The notes under the pieces were generated by a model, which searched no databases, had not been told where the DNA came from, and saw only the letters and a program-made list of their open reading frames with translations. From the NCBI GenBank assembly GCA_026826555.1, contig JAKSZT010017954.1:1295336-1359335 (forward strand): a DNA stretch of 64,000 nt. The letters run 5' to 3'. Each line of letters starts with the position of its first letter. The stretch's first letter is position 1. Below are positions 53,310-63,993 of the stretch, in pieces. The stretch is from Tolypeutes matacus (Eukaryota > Chordata > Mammalia > Cingulata > Chlamyphoridae). Made by a program: the position numbers and the translations under genes.

Positions 53310-53490
53310 GCAGAGGGTTTTGAACCAGGCGGGGTGCTCAGGTTATAGCTGCATGACCTTGGGCCAGACCCTGCCCTCTCTGAACCCTGGTTTCTTCCAT
53401 TTTCATAATCAGTGCAAGGAAAGCACCCAGTGAGATGGGTTCCATGAGGATCATATGGGAAAATATATGAAAAAGTTCTTTGCAATGTGT
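53310..53490 (+). repeat. MIR SINE
   Basis: 'gttttgaaccaggcggggtgctcaggttatagctgcatgaccttgggccagaccctgccctctctgaaccctggtttcttccattttcataatcagtgc' follows the MIR order, with 'gaggatcatatgggaaaatatatg' as its 3' part. Confidence 0.78.
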
Positions 53491-53849
53491 CCAGCTCAGA
53501 GCAAAGCCAAGGGGTTGGTGTTTTTTCCCTTAGGCCCCCCAGGAGCCCAGTGAGCTCTCCCGATTCCTGACCCTAAATCAGTGCTGATCCACCTCAGAGG
53601 CAGCTGAATGGCCACAGCCTGGTGGGGAGGGGGTGATTCTGGTGGGCAGGGCATCCTAACTCTGGGCTGGGTACACTGTGTCACCTCCCTTGCTTCCCCT
53701 GTGCCCCTCATCCCCAGCCCAGAAATTCCAGCAGTTCAAGTACTGATTCACCTCAGTTTGCCCAAACCCAGTACATGCCCTAGCATGCAGGAGGGGCTGG
53801 GTGAATAGCAGTGGGGTGAGTGAGTATAGGGGTGAGTGTGTCAGTAAGG

Positions 53850-54350
53850 GAGTTAGAACCACATATATTTACTGAGTGCCATCTATATGTCAGGCATGAT
53901 GGACTGAGAAGCAAATGAAAATAGACAATGTGCCTGCCCTCATGGAGTTTACAATCTAGTGGGGCGAGATATTAAACAAGCATGAATAGAGAGATCAGGT
54001 GAGGCTGAAGGCAAGGAACCTACATTTTATCTTCAGTCCAATGGGAAGCTATTAAAAACTTTTAAGCAGGGGAGAGACATGATCTGATGTACAAGTTATT
54101 ATTATTTTATTACTCTGGCTCTTGGCTGGAAAATGCACAGAAGGTGGCAAGGTGGAGCCAGGCGTGGAGGCCAGTGCAAATGGGTGATGGCAGTGCAGAT
54201 GGTGAGAAGTTGTTGGACTGGGGGTATATTTTAGAGCAGGAAGCTACCCAGTTTGGTATCAAATTGGCTGTAAAAGGTGAGAGAGCTGGAAGCATCCAGA
54301 ACGCTGCCCAGTTTTCTGGCCTGAGCAACTGGGTGGAGGCAGGGCTATTT
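53850..54350 (-). repeat. L2 LINE, antisense
   Basis: 'atttactgagtgccatctatatgtcaggcatgatgg', 'cctgccctcatggagtttacaatctagtggggcgagatattaaacaagc', 'caatgggaagctattaaaaacttttaagcaggggagagacatgatctgatg' and 'cccagttttctggcctgagcaactggg' follow the L2 reverse complement across about 500 bp. Confidence 0.88.
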
Positions 54351-54989
54351 CCTGAGATGAGAAGGAGAAGTGGAGTTTGGAAGGTGGGGAGTAGAGCCTG
54401 CCCTCGAGGCATCCGAGGGCAAGTGTCAGGTGGCAGCAGGATCCACCTGCAGGATCCAGCAGGAGCTCAGGGGCCGATCCAAATGAATGAGATGGGTGGC
54501 CCCAGGGGTGGGGTGGGTTGACAGACCAGCCAGAGGTGCCATCGCTGGAGCCCAAGGTAGACCTGCTGTCCTCAGAACAGCTCTTCCCAGGCCGGGCCAG
54601 AAGAGGGGGAACTCTGGCTGGGAAAACCTGGCTCCCACACCTCACTGCTCAGTCCAGGGGAAATCTGGAGCCTCCTGAGGACTTCGTTCTAAGCGCTGCG
54701 GGGCACATTCTTGCAGTTTTCAGGGAAAGAAGTGCCGGTGGCAGAAAGGAAGGGGACAGGGGCAGCCCGGGGCAGTTTCCAGGGAGGACAGAGAGGAGAG
54801 AGGGACCTGGGGCATGGGCCTGGAAGCCCCTTCTGGGGCTGTTTGCTCAGAGAGGCCCAGGTGGAGCTGGGCCCCAGAACCAGTCACTGCCTTGGGCTCA
54901 CTTCCCTAGCCCTGGGGGCAAACAACGTGCCTGAAGGTCTGGAACCTGGTGGCAAAGCCCTGGCCCTGGGGACAGGTCCTCCTGTCTCT

Positions 54990-55222
54990 GAGCCTCTCCC
55001 ACCAGCCCCTGCACCTGGAACACCTCTTCTCCCAAGGCCTGGCTCAGTCTCCCCTCCTTTCCTTGACGTCCCCACATCTGAATGCATGTCCCTTCCCTGC
55101 TCCCCCTCCCCATCGTGCCACACAGTGAGCAGCCCGAGGACTCTGTCCAGGCAATTCAGCCATCTTCCCATCTCTCTTCCTGCACACACTAGGTGCTTAA
55201 TAAATGCTTGTTAAACTGAATT
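54990..55222 (+). repeat. L2 LINE 3' terminus, sense
   Basis: 'cctggaacacctcttctcccaaggcctggctcagtctcccctcc' and 'gcacacactaggtgcttaataaatgcttgttaaactgaatta' are L2 3' end signatures. The flanking 54351-54989 is GC-rich and unassigned. Confidence 0.78.
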
Positions 55223-55434
55223 AGAATGTGCTTAATTCATATTCCTCAAGCTGTGAGTAAGAACAAAAAGGCCTCCCTCCCTTTTCAGAATCCATGCCCC
55301 TGAGACATGACTGCGGGCAGGCTGGGCCGGGGCTTCCCTGGGAGACCTGCTCCCAGCTCTGGGTGGGTGTCGAAGCTTGTTGCTGCCAGTGGCACCCCAG
55401 CCCCAAAGCCTTCCTCAGCCACCCACTGGTGGAA

Positions 55435-55600
55435 ATGATAAGAGGTACCATTTATGGCACCCCATGGTGTGGCAGGCTGACCTGGCAATCTCGGTTAATC
55501 CTCTCAACGACCTCCTGCTGGGGGCTCTACTGTCCCCACTCCAGGGTTTGGGACATAGTCTCAGCAAGGCCCAGTGGCTGACTAAGGATGCAGTGAGTTC
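55435..55600 (-). repeat. MIR SINE, antisense
   Basis: 'tgataagaggtaccatttatggcaccccatggtgtggcaggctg', 'cggttaatcctctcaacgacctcctgctgggggctctactgtccccactccagggtttgggacatagtctcagcaaggcccagtggctg' follows the MIR reverse order with strong divergence. Confidence 0.6.
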
Positions 55601-55749
55601 GCTGGGCCTCAGGAGTGGCCACGTGGAAGAGAGCTCTAGGCAGGGACCCGGGGCTGATGGAGGCTCCCCTCCTGGGCCCTGTCTGGCAGTCCCAAGGCAG
55701 GGGGCATATCCCTGGGAGCCAAAGGCACAGTTTCTCTGGCCTGGGAAAA

Positions 55750-55930
55750 AGAGATGCAACCCTCCCATCAATGTAAGTAACGGTTTACCCGCCTGGCTTC
55801 CTGTTAGGTTTTTTTTTTCCTTCCCCCCAGGGGTGTCTCTTATCTTAAGATTCTTAGGAGGTTTTTTGCTGGGCTGTTTACCATTGGGTGACAGTTACTG
55901 CCAAAGCCAGCCCCTCCGGAAGTGAGGAGG
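55750..55930. promoter_or_regulatory. Putative conserved non-coding element
   Basis: Repeat-free block with 'cccatcaatgtaagtaacggtttaccc', 'gtctcttatcttaagattcttagg' (a GATA-type tTATCt) and a FOX-like 'tgtttacc' near 55875-55882. Function inferred from motif density only. Confidence 0.3.
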
Positions 55931-57504
55931 AGAAAAGCAAGCCCAGGTGGGCCCTTTGTACAGGGGTCCAGACTGGATGGGACATGAGGGGCCCCAGCAG
56001 CCAGTGACCAAAGCCACGTCCACCTGTCCAGCCAGTGTCACAGTCCATCTTCCAAACAAGGCCGACTCAGGCAAAGGAAAGTGAATTGGCTGGCCCTGAG
56101 CTCACAACTGCAGGGAAGAGGCAGGGAGCTGCAAATAAGCCACGGAACAGATAGCCAAGGCAGCTGGGTCTGCTGGGTTAAGGGGCTGGCTTTAGTCCTT
56201 GAATTAGGAGCTCTGGGGTGCTTGTGACGAATGCAAAGCAAGAGGTTCTGCTCTAGAAACTGACCCTTCCTCAGCCTCCCACTTCCTAGTGCTCCTCAGG
56301 TACAGATCTCATAATGCCCTGGCATGTGAGCCCCAGTTCTACCAAGGATCCCGCACCCTCCGGGGGTCCAGACCTGGACCCCACATCTCCAAACCTGATC
56401 TGGACCTTGGCAATCTGCACAGAACCCTTGGCAGTCCAGGGACCTGTCCACATCTGGCCATCCTCACTGCTCCCAGACACTGAGCCCCAGGCTGAGCTTC
56501 ACTTGGTGCTGCCAGGCTCTTCATCCCTTGTCCTGTCTGCCCCTGCTCCCAGCTGCATGTCTACCTGAGGAACACCCTCCTCCAGGCCAAACAATGCTCT
56601 GCACCTGGTCACCAGGCAGCTTCCAAGCCTCTGACCCCCCAGGCCTGCCCAGGGTCTGGGTTCGAGGCCTGTCCACATCTGACTATCCCTGAACTGACCA
56701 AATCCTCTCAACAGGTGCAGCGCCTGGGCCATGTAAGATACAGATGCAATGGCTGAACAGAGAGCTACAGCTGACTTGGGTTCAATCAGAGAAATTCTCC
56801 TACAGCAACCAGGGGTGGAGGTCTGACCTCCAGCTGGGTTGGCCAAAGTGACCAGAGATGGAAAAAGAGTTCTCTTAGCCCGTTACTCAGAAACAGGATT
56901 CCCTCAGCCAGGTGAGACTCACAAAGGCAGTCCCTTGGATCGCTGACTTCATCGAAGTGCAGCCCAAACATGGGAGAATGGCCCAGATGAAATCCCAGCA
57001 GCCTCACTAACGCATCAGACTCAAAACATTGAGCACTGGGGAAGAAGTCTGCTCAGAAGAGGGTCAGGGATTGGCTCAGACGCCACCACAGACCATGGCA
57101 GTGAGAGAAGGTATGGCGCAAGTGCAAGCAACTCCAGAGGAGGGAGAAGGCAGGAGAGCCCCAGGTGGGCCCTCTCCAATGCCAAGGCTGCCCCTCCACG
57201 ACCAGGAGGTGCCCAGCAGGCATTTGAGGGGAAGGCCAAGAAAACCAAAATGGAATGCCTGTCTCATAGCCAGCCATTAGGAGGAATAAGGAGGCTGCAT
57301 GTTAAGGCATAGAACAGTGCCTGGTGCATGGAGATTGCTCAGTAGGAGTCAACCTCTCTGCCAGCGTCGTGCTGAGGGCCATCTAGGCCTCTGGCTCCTC
57401 CTTTCCAAAGGTATCTCCCCAGTGCACATGGTCCCTGGTGGACAAAGCCTGCAAGGGACAAAAGATCATGGACAGAAACCCACAGTCTTAGGGGAGCTCC
57501 AGCT
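55931..57504. other. Unique GC-rich non-coding sequence
   Basis: About 1.6 kb without a repeat I can identify and without a supported exon. Frames of up to 115 codons occur on both strands; none shows a domain. Confidence 0.4.
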
Positions 57505-57590
57505 GTGCCTCCTTGGGGCAAGTTACCACCTCTCTGAGCCTCAGTTTCCCAATCTGTGTAATGAGATGGCTGGACTTTAAGGGCCCTTCC
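57505..57590 (+). repeat. MIR SINE core fragment
   Basis: 'cagctgtgcctccttggggcaagttaccacctctctgagcctcagtttcccaatctgtgtaatgagatggctgg' is a clear MIR core in forward orientation. Confidence 0.85.
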
Positions 57591-57817
57591 AGTGGGGCAC
57601 TCTAAGAGTCCCTTCTTGCCACTCGTTCCCATCCCTGATGGAGGGAAAGGGACCAGCCCTTAGGTGGTGGAGCAGGAGCTCCCTCACATCCCTGGGGATC
57701 AGGTCCCTGTCAACCACATCCTCCTTGTGAGCATTTGTCTCCTGAATTAGGCCAAATCCACCTTCCAGACAGTCACTGGGAAGACAAGAGCCCACTGGCC
57801 CCCTCCACCTTCTCAGG

Positions 57818-57945
57818 GCCAGTTCCATCCAGTGTCACCACTTAAGTCAAAATATGCCTCGCTCTCCCCTCAGGTGCCTCAACCCTCTGGGCCTTGTCTT
57901 CTCAGGTCAGCACGTGGACCAGCCTTTCTCTTCTCCCTTCCTCCA
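57818..57945 (+). repeat. Direct repeat, copy A (partner at 61159-61290)
   Basis: The first 53 bases match the partner at 44 positions and the last 41 at 35, with an indel-rich middle. Shared landmarks are 'gccagttccatc', 'tgtcaccactta', 'ctctcccct' and 'ggtcagca'. The repeat may be a local duplication or two copies of an unlisted repeat family. No gene. Confidence 0.65.
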
Positions 57946-58084
57946 AGTCACTGGAAGGTGGCTCCCGGCTGACTCGGGCCCCAAATGGAGCTGGGCCCGA
58001 GGCGTTCCAGCTTTTCAAGGTGTCAGAGGGGAGGAGGGCTGTGGAGAGGTGCAGGGACTCTCTGCGCTGGGACACCTGCCCCAC

Positions 58085-58430
58085 CACCACCACCACTACC
58101 CCCGCATCTCCGCCCACCGCCCCACCCGCCTAGCGCCGCCTTCATCCCCAACCCGGGCGTCCCAGCTCCGCCCGCGCCAGGCAGGGGGCGCCCTTCCCCG
58201 CCCGCCCCCCCGCTCCGCGCCGGCCCGCGCCAGGCAGGGTCCCCGGGGAAAGCCCTCTTAAAGAGTTCCTCCTTTCGCGTGAACTCGCCGCCTCCATCCA
58301 GCCGCGCGGTCTCAAAGGTGACCATCACGTAAATGCGTTACAGATGTGCTTCCTTCCATTTTTGGCTACTGCGGCTCGGCGAGGAGTCCCGTCCGCAGCG
58401 CGATCCAGGCCGGGTTTTTCGTCCCGCCCG
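58085..58430. promoter_or_regulatory. CpG island with a CTCF-like site and 16-bp direct repeat; no gene seen
   Basis: Very high GC and dense CpG from about 58100 to 58420. cccgcgccaggcaggg occurs exactly twice, at 58171-58186 and 58224-58239. The first copy runs into 'caggcagggggcgc' (58178-58191), which fits 12 of 14 CTCF core positions. 'catcacgtaaatgcgttac' (about 58324-58342) and 'gttatttgataatg' (58450-58463) follow. No first coding exon or convincing donor site was found on either strand. Confidence 0.7.
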
Positions 58431-59274
58431 CCAACTTTTGCAAGCTGTAGTTATTTGATAATGATTTTTTTTTTTTTTTTTAAACCTCTCCCAATAATTG
58501 TTATCCTCCCCGCCCAGTGCAGTTCAGGTGATGGACACAGATTGCAGACGCCTCCTCCTCCGGGTGCACGGCTTGGGGCCTGGGGTGAGAAGCCGCTGCG
58601 GGGGCACCTTCTCAAAGCCAGGGTTGAGGGTCCGCTGGCCCAAGCCCAACAGGACGACCCCCAGAGGCCCCCCACGGAGGCTTCTGCACCCCCACCCCCG
58701 GGATCAGGCCCACTCTCCAGGGCCCTTTGACTGTCTGATGGATGCCACAAAACAGAGAGGGGATACTTGGCACAGAGGTCCAAGCTGCAAGCATTTATTG
58801 GGCACCTACTGTATTATCAGGCTAACAACAAAACTCTGGTGTCAAAAGCCAGCCCCTGCTCTCAGGCCTTCAGTCCGGAGGAGACCCAGGGCCACATGCT
58901 AATTACCTGGGAAAGGTCCAGATTCCCAGGACAGAAGTTGCTCAGGCCAGATAGCGCTAGATAGGGAAGGTGTGGCTCTCCCCACCCCCAGCCCACCCCA
59001 TAGCCTCCATCACCTGCCTGCAGGAAGGCCTTTCCCAGAATCTTCTAAAATCCTACAGGGCTTGGAAAATCCGGTCACGGTCACATGGGTGGGGGTGAGA
59101 GGACAGGGGCCCAGGCACCTGGCTGAGAGGAAGCCCCATCAGAGGCACGCAGGGGAGCCCCTGAGGGCCTGCTGTTCTAATGCCCAGCCCACTAGTGGTT
59201 AGAGAGGAGCTCTTTGCTGGGGAGAAGTGAGGCCGCCTGGCTGGGTTACACCCACAGAAAGCTCAAAGTTCCTT
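58431..59274. other. Unique non-coding sequence
   Basis: A T-tract at 58466-58481 and a possible MIR 3' trace at about 58786-58830 ('gcaagcatttattgggcacctactgtattatcagg'). No gene supported. Confidence 0.4.
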
Positions 59275-59340
59275 GGTGAAACCTCAATTAATTTTAAATG
59301 TTTAAATTAATGCATTTGAGGTAGACCTTTGGGCAACCAG
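59275..59340. promoter_or_regulatory. Short AT-rich island with homeodomain-like cores
   Basis: 'cctcaattaattttaaatgtttaaattaatgcatttgagg' packs several ATTAAT and ATGCAT-type motifs into 40 bp in GC-rich surroundings. The element is also nearly self-complementary in places. Role inferred. Confidence 0.25.
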
Positions 59341-59584
59341 CAGCAGGGTGTGAAGGAGGAGGAGGAGGAAGGAAGAGGTTAAGAATGCAGGGGGGCATGA
59401 CGGGGGTGGTGGTGGCTGGGGGACCCATCCTCTCCAGGTAAAATCAGAGTGCCCAACCCTTCCCTCCCCTCACCAAACCTGCCTTCCCAGGCCCCCCAGC
59501 CCCTCAAAGCATCACCCCCTCTAGTTCCCCCATCCAGAGGCCTGGCTCAAAAGTGTGCTCAAAAAGATACCAGTGAACCCCAGT

Positions 59585-59700
59585 GAATCCAAGGGGCAGC
59601 GCCGGGAGGAGACATTGCAGCAACCCTGGCGGTCAGAGAAGGTTTCCAGGAGGGGCTGAGGAGGGCCCCAACTTCCTAACTGAAGCTGGCTCTTCATTCT
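59585..59700 (-). repeat. L2 fragment, antisense
   Basis: 'ggcggtcagagaaggtttccaggaggggctgaggagggccccaacttcctaactgaagctgg' resembles the L2 reverse complement. Confidence 0.5.
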
Positions 59701-59989
59701 TCACGGGAGCTCTGCCATGCACCCCTTGCACAGGTCTTCCCTGACTCCCACTCCATGCCAGCTCCTGCCATGGCCTGGTCAGTGGAGAGGAGAAGATGCT
59801 TTCCCTGACCCTGAGTCACTCATAGTTCAGGGAAGGCCACAGAGTTTCCAAGAGTTGGGTACCACCCAGCCCACCCCGCCGGGCTATCTGTAGAGCCTCC
59901 TGCCTGGGCAGCCCTTCTCCACCGCCGCCGGGCACCAGAACTTCAGTGACAAGCAGCATCGCCAGCCCCACATCCATTCATTGGAATAA

Positions 59990-60258
59990 ATGCCCTCGCA
60001 TGCCCATACATGTATACACTCACACACATTCATACACTCACATGCACACACTCATACTGACACACATTCATACACACATTGTCATGCACATACACCCACA
60101 CTCATACACACATTCATATATACATTCTCATGTACACACACACATGTATGCACTCACACACATTCTTCCATAATCATACACACATATTCATACACATATT
60201 TTCACTCACCCACTCGTACACACATCACACATGCACTCACACATTCACACTTACACCT
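59990..60258. repeat. Degenerate ACACATTCATAC satellite / complex (CA)n
   Basis: About 270 bp of irregular 'cacacattcatac', 'cactcacatgcac' and 'acacattctcatg' variants. A higher-order unit of about 12-22 bp built on (CA)n is visible. The histidine/threonine-rich frames across it are repeat translations. Confidence 0.9.
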
Positions 60259-60451
60259 TTTCCTCCCAGAGTCTCCATCCGGCCAGCACTGAATAATTGA
60301 CCTGAGTACGTGCATGTAGCCCCAGAAGAACCACACAGAAAAGAAAAGTTCCACTGAGGAACTTACCCAATCAGAGAGCCTAGATAGAAACAATTTTCAC
60401 TGGGGCATATATTTAAGTTTTATGACTGATGGCTCAATATCTTTTCATATA

Positions 60452-60925
60452 TATTTTTTTAAAGATTTATTTTATTTATTTCTCCCCACCCCATTGTTGT
60501 TTACACTTGCTGTGTCTGTTTGTCTTCCTTGTTTCTTTAGGAGGCACCGGGAACTGAACTCAGGACTTCTGATATGGAAGGGAGGTGCCTAATTGCTTGA
60601 GCCATCTCCGTTCCCCCACTTTGTTGTGTCTCTCATTGTGTTTTTCTTCTTGTGTATCTTGTTGAGTCATCTTGCTTCGTCAGCTTGCGGCACCTGCCCG
60701 TCAGCGTGCTGTCTTGCTCGTCCTCTTTAGGAGGCACTGGGAAACTCTGCTCCCTGCTTTGCTGTGTCTCTCATTATATTTTTCTTCTTATGTCTCTTGT
60801 TGCATCAGCTTGCTGCACCTGCCCGTCACACCAGCTCGCTGTCTTCTTTAGGAGCCACCAGGAACCAAACCAGGGACCTCCCATAGGGTAGGTGAGAGTT
60901 CAATCGCTTGAGCCACATCCACTTC
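60452..60925 (-). repeat. Trimer-like DAS-type SINE, antisense
   Basis: Reading right to left: a head (about 60850-60925), a linker, a rudimentary middle unit around 60729-60760, a second near-copy of the linker ('tgtgtctctcatt(g/a)t(g/a)tttttcttctt', once near 60625-60655 and once near 60762-60800), and a head at about 60541-60618 before the T-rich tail. The linker is present twice but the middle head is almost gone. Flanking 'tatatttttt' is the likely target duplication. Confidence 0.8.
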
Positions 60926-60997
60926 CCCCTTTTATATTTTTTAATTTTCTGTGGGCATCATTGTCTTAGTGTGGGGCCTGTGCCAGGCCCAGATCAG

Positions 60998-61150
60998 GGC
61001 TGCCTCCTCCAGGAAGCCCTCCGGCTTCCCCAAGCCGGGTCAGGTCCTCTCTGCCATGCTCCCACAGTCCCCTTGCTCCAAGGCCCTGAAAGCAGGAACT
61101 AGGTCTCATTCCCTTCTGTATCCCCAGGGCTCAGGGCCAGTACAAGGAAG
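60998..61150 (+). repeat. L2 LINE 3' fragment, sense
   Basis: 'ctgcctcctccaggaagccctccggcttccccaagccgggtcagg' and 'gcaggaactaggtctcattcccttctgtatccccagggctcagggccagtacaagg' are L2 3' signatures. Confidence 0.82.
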
Positions 61151-61158
61151 GTGTCAGA

Positions 61159-61290
61159 GCCAGTTCCATCTGCTGTCACCACTTAGATCAAAGCATGGCT
61201 CACTCTCCCCTAAACCCTCTTCACCCTTCCCACCTCGCCTTCTCCAAGTGGTCAGCATGTGGTCCAGCCTTCCTCGTCTCCCACCCTCCA
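61159..61290 (+). repeat. Direct repeat, copy B (partner at 57818-57945)
   Basis: See copy A for the match. Copy B lies directly after an L2 3' end, which copy A does not, so the L2 is not part of the shared unit. Confidence 0.65.
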
Positions 61291-62094
61291 GTCACAGATC
61301 TGTGACACACGAGTCTTGCTGGGCTAATTCATCCCCAGCCGGCCCTTTCACAAAAGCCTGCCAACCAACCCTGCCCGGTTGTGGGACCCGCTTCTGAACC
61401 TTGGAGAAATCTAGAAATCTCTCTCTTCCTGTATCCACGGGTCCAGCCATGGCCCGCTGGGGGAGGGGGATCAAATGCAGGGCTGGAGGCCCCTTGTCTG
61501 CACAGAGGCAGGATTTATCTCAGTTTGGGGAGGTCTGGGGCCTCAGGGCCCTACATCATCATTAGTTCCATCAAAGAGGTGGCTAGGATCCGAAGGAGCA
61601 AATTGGAAACAGCCTGGTGGACTGCAGGCGGGAGCCGGGCAGCAAGAGGGTTTGGGCCGCCCCCAGGGAGCCCCGGACACTGGAAGAGTCCCACAGACAG
61701 TGCACAGGAAGAGGAGGAGGAGGGAAGAGAAAACATTCCACTCGGGCTCCAGGGAAGAAAGCCGTGCAGAGATGGAGCGGCGCCAAGTCTCCAAGTCAAC
61801 CGACCTCCCGGAGGAGGCCCGGCCCCAGGAGGCGGCAAATCCCGCTGACAGCCGGGAAGAGCCTCCTGTCCACCTGCCCCGTGCTGCTCAAAGTGGGCCC
61901 TGTCTCAGGGCCCCCAGCAACCCAGGGGAAATGTAAAGCAGATGGGGAAACTGAGGCCCAGGATCACCCTGGGTAGCTGGCAGAGCAAGGTGGGGGAGGG
62001 GTGATTCTTTAATGGGAGATGGTGCTGGAGAAATACTCAGACTGTCCCAAGGTAAAGAGGACAGGGGTGACCACTGAGACCAGCCCAAGGGTGT
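61291..62094. other. Unique non-coding sequence
   Basis: No repeat recognised apart from a possible MIR trace at about 61925-61990 ('gatggggaaactgaggcccaggatcaccctgggtagctggcagagc'). Overlapping frames of 119-155 codons are domainless. Confidence 0.4.
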
Positions 62095-62515
62095 CCCAGG
62101 GGCCTTACTTATAGTGGTGAAAAATGCGAAGCAACCTAAATTTCCTGTGATAGCTAAATAATTGGGTAACACTCTGGGGCAGACATGCGGTGGAATGTTC
62201 TGGAGCCATTACAGAGATCAAGGCTTCTCTCACTGATGTGGGGGAATTGCCATCGGTACAATGTGAGGATGAAATGAGGTGACATAGGAAAAGGGCTTAT
62301 CACAGGACCTGGCACGTGATAAACGTGGCAGTGAGAGCAAAGCAAGATTGAAAAGCAGATATCCAGAATGATTCCAATTTTGTAAAAAAAATAGGAACAA
62401 CAACAAAAAATGAATGCATAGGAAAAGAGGGTAAAGAAATAAAGCAAAATTTTGCTTAGTTGTAGGATTATCAGAGATTTGGACATTCCTTTTTTGGATT
62501 TACCAATGAGTGAAT
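62095..62515 (+). repeat. Old LINE-1 3' end, apparently split by a MIR 3' piece
   Basis: 'tatagtggtgaaaaatgcgaagcaacctaaatttcc', 'ggtggaatgttctggagccattacag' and 'gattccaattttgtaaaaaaaatagg' are old L1 3' signatures. Between them, about 62255-62335 ('gtgaggatgaaatgaggtgacataggaaaagggcttatcacaggacctggcacgtgataaacg') reads as a MIR 3' end. Confidence 0.65.
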
Positions 62516-63794
62516 TAAATTTTTTTATTTAAACAAATCAATTTTATTGGTACATATTAATAAAGCATACAGTTCATCCCAAGTGTACAATCAGTGGTAT
62601 TTGGTATAATCACATAGTTGTTGTACATTTACTACTTCAATCATTATTAGAGCACTTTCATTATTTCAATAATAATAATAATAAACAAAAAGCAGACAAA
62701 CAAACAAGAAAATTCTTCACCTCTCAATCTCTCTCTGTTTCCCCTGCCATACTTAGCTACTATTTCCGGCTATTCTTGCACAATTATTTATTCAGAAGTT
62801 TTATTGAGATATTTTCACATACCATACGATCTATCCAAAGTGTATAATCAATGGTTTTTAGTATAATCACAATGTTACACATTCATCACCACAAAAAAAT
62901 TTTATTTTTTATTTTTTTACCGGGAGGTCCCGGAGATCGAACCCGGGTCCCTCCATATGGGAGACGGACGCCCAACCAGTTGAGCCACATCCGACCCCCA
63001 AAAAATTTTAGAACCATTTCATTACTTCAAAAATAAAAACTCCACACCCCATAGTATGCCTTCCCCAGCCCTACATAACCACTAATATAATTTCATCTTT
63101 ATAAATGATTTATATTTACATTTTATATAAATGGAATCATACAATATGTTACACAATATGTTTAGTTCAAAATAGCACAATCATACAGTATTTGTCCTTT
63201 TGTATCTGGCTTGCTGCACTCAACATAATGTCCTCCAGTTTCATCCATGTTGTCATATGCTTTACAACTTCATTTCTTCTTATAGCTGCATAATATTCCA
63301 TTTTGTTTACCATTCATCAGTTGATGGACACCTGGGTTGTTTCCAACTTTTGGCAATGGTGAATAATGTGGCTATGAACATCGGTGTGCAGATGTCTGTT
63401 CGTGTCACTGCTCTCAGTTCTTCTGGGTATATACCCAGTAGTGGTATTGCAGGGTCACATGGCAAGTCTATATTCAACTTCTTTAGAAACTGCCAAACAG
63501 TCCTCCATAGTGGTTGTACCATCCTGCATTCCCACCAACAGTGAAGAAGTGTTCCTATCTCTCCACATCCTCTCCAACACTTGTAGTTCTCTGTCTTTTT
63601 AATAGTGGCCATTCTGATAGGTATGAAATGATATTTCATTGTAGTTTTGATTTGCATTTTCCTAATTATTAGTGATGTTGAACACTTTTTCATGTTTTTT
63701 TTTTGCCATTTATATTTCTTCTTTGGACAAATGTCTATTCAAGTCTTTTGACCATTTTTTAATTGGGTTGTCTTTTTATTGTTGAGTTGTAACA
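62516..63794 (-). mobile_element. LINE-1 ORF2 3' end and 3' UTR, antisense
   Basis: A minus-strand open frame at 63307-63693 (128 codons) is the C-terminal end of L1 ORF2p, the endonuclease/reverse transcriptase. The zinc-knuckle-like [18 protein letters not shown] (C-x3-C-x7-H-x4-C spacing) and '[11 protein letters not shown]' are intact, and it ends at CPSTDEW-type sequence followed by loss of similarity. The 3' UTR continues leftward to about 62516, where a possible second, older L1 3' UTR joins near 62785. A SINE sits at 62905-62999 and another closes it at 63795. Confidence 0.9.
62905..62999 (-). repeat. DAS-type SINE, antisense
   Basis: T-rich tail, 'accgggaggtcccggagatcgaacccgggtccctcc' (B-box complement), 'gagccacatccgacccc'. 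Target duplication aaaaaatttta at 62894-62904 and 63000-63010. Monomeric. Confidence 0.93.
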
Positions 63795-63993
63795 TCTTTT
63801 TTTTTTTTTTTTTTTTAAGATTTATTTATTTATTCATTTATTCATTTATCCCCCCCTTGCTGCTTGTGCTCGCCGGGTCAGCCAACCACGCCGTGCGGGC
63901 GGGCCCGCCCCCACCAGGAGGCCCTGGGAACCGAACCCGGGGCCTCCCATATGGCAAACGGGAGCCCCACTGATTGAGCCACAGCCGCTTCCC
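63795..63993 (-). repeat. DAS-type SINE, antisense, at window edge
   Basis: T-tract, 'aagatttatttatttattcatttattcatttatccccccc', 'ttgctgcttgtgctcgccgggtcagcc', B-box complement 'gggaaccgaaccc' and 'gagccacagccgcttccc'. The target duplication tgtaaca is seen at 63788-63794 and 63994-64000, the latter cut by the window end. Confidence 0.94.

Noticed and set aside
59990..60258. Histidine-rich protein frames
   Set aside because: Translation of an ACACATTCAT-type satellite in three phases.
63307..63693. Host gene call for the 128-codon minus frame
   Set aside because: It is LINE-1 ORF2 C-terminal sequence, not a host gene.
20155..63993. CRISPR-like array from recurrent similar units
   Set aside because: The recurrent units are dispersed, orientation-mixed SINEs with poly-A tails and target duplications; spacing is kilobases.
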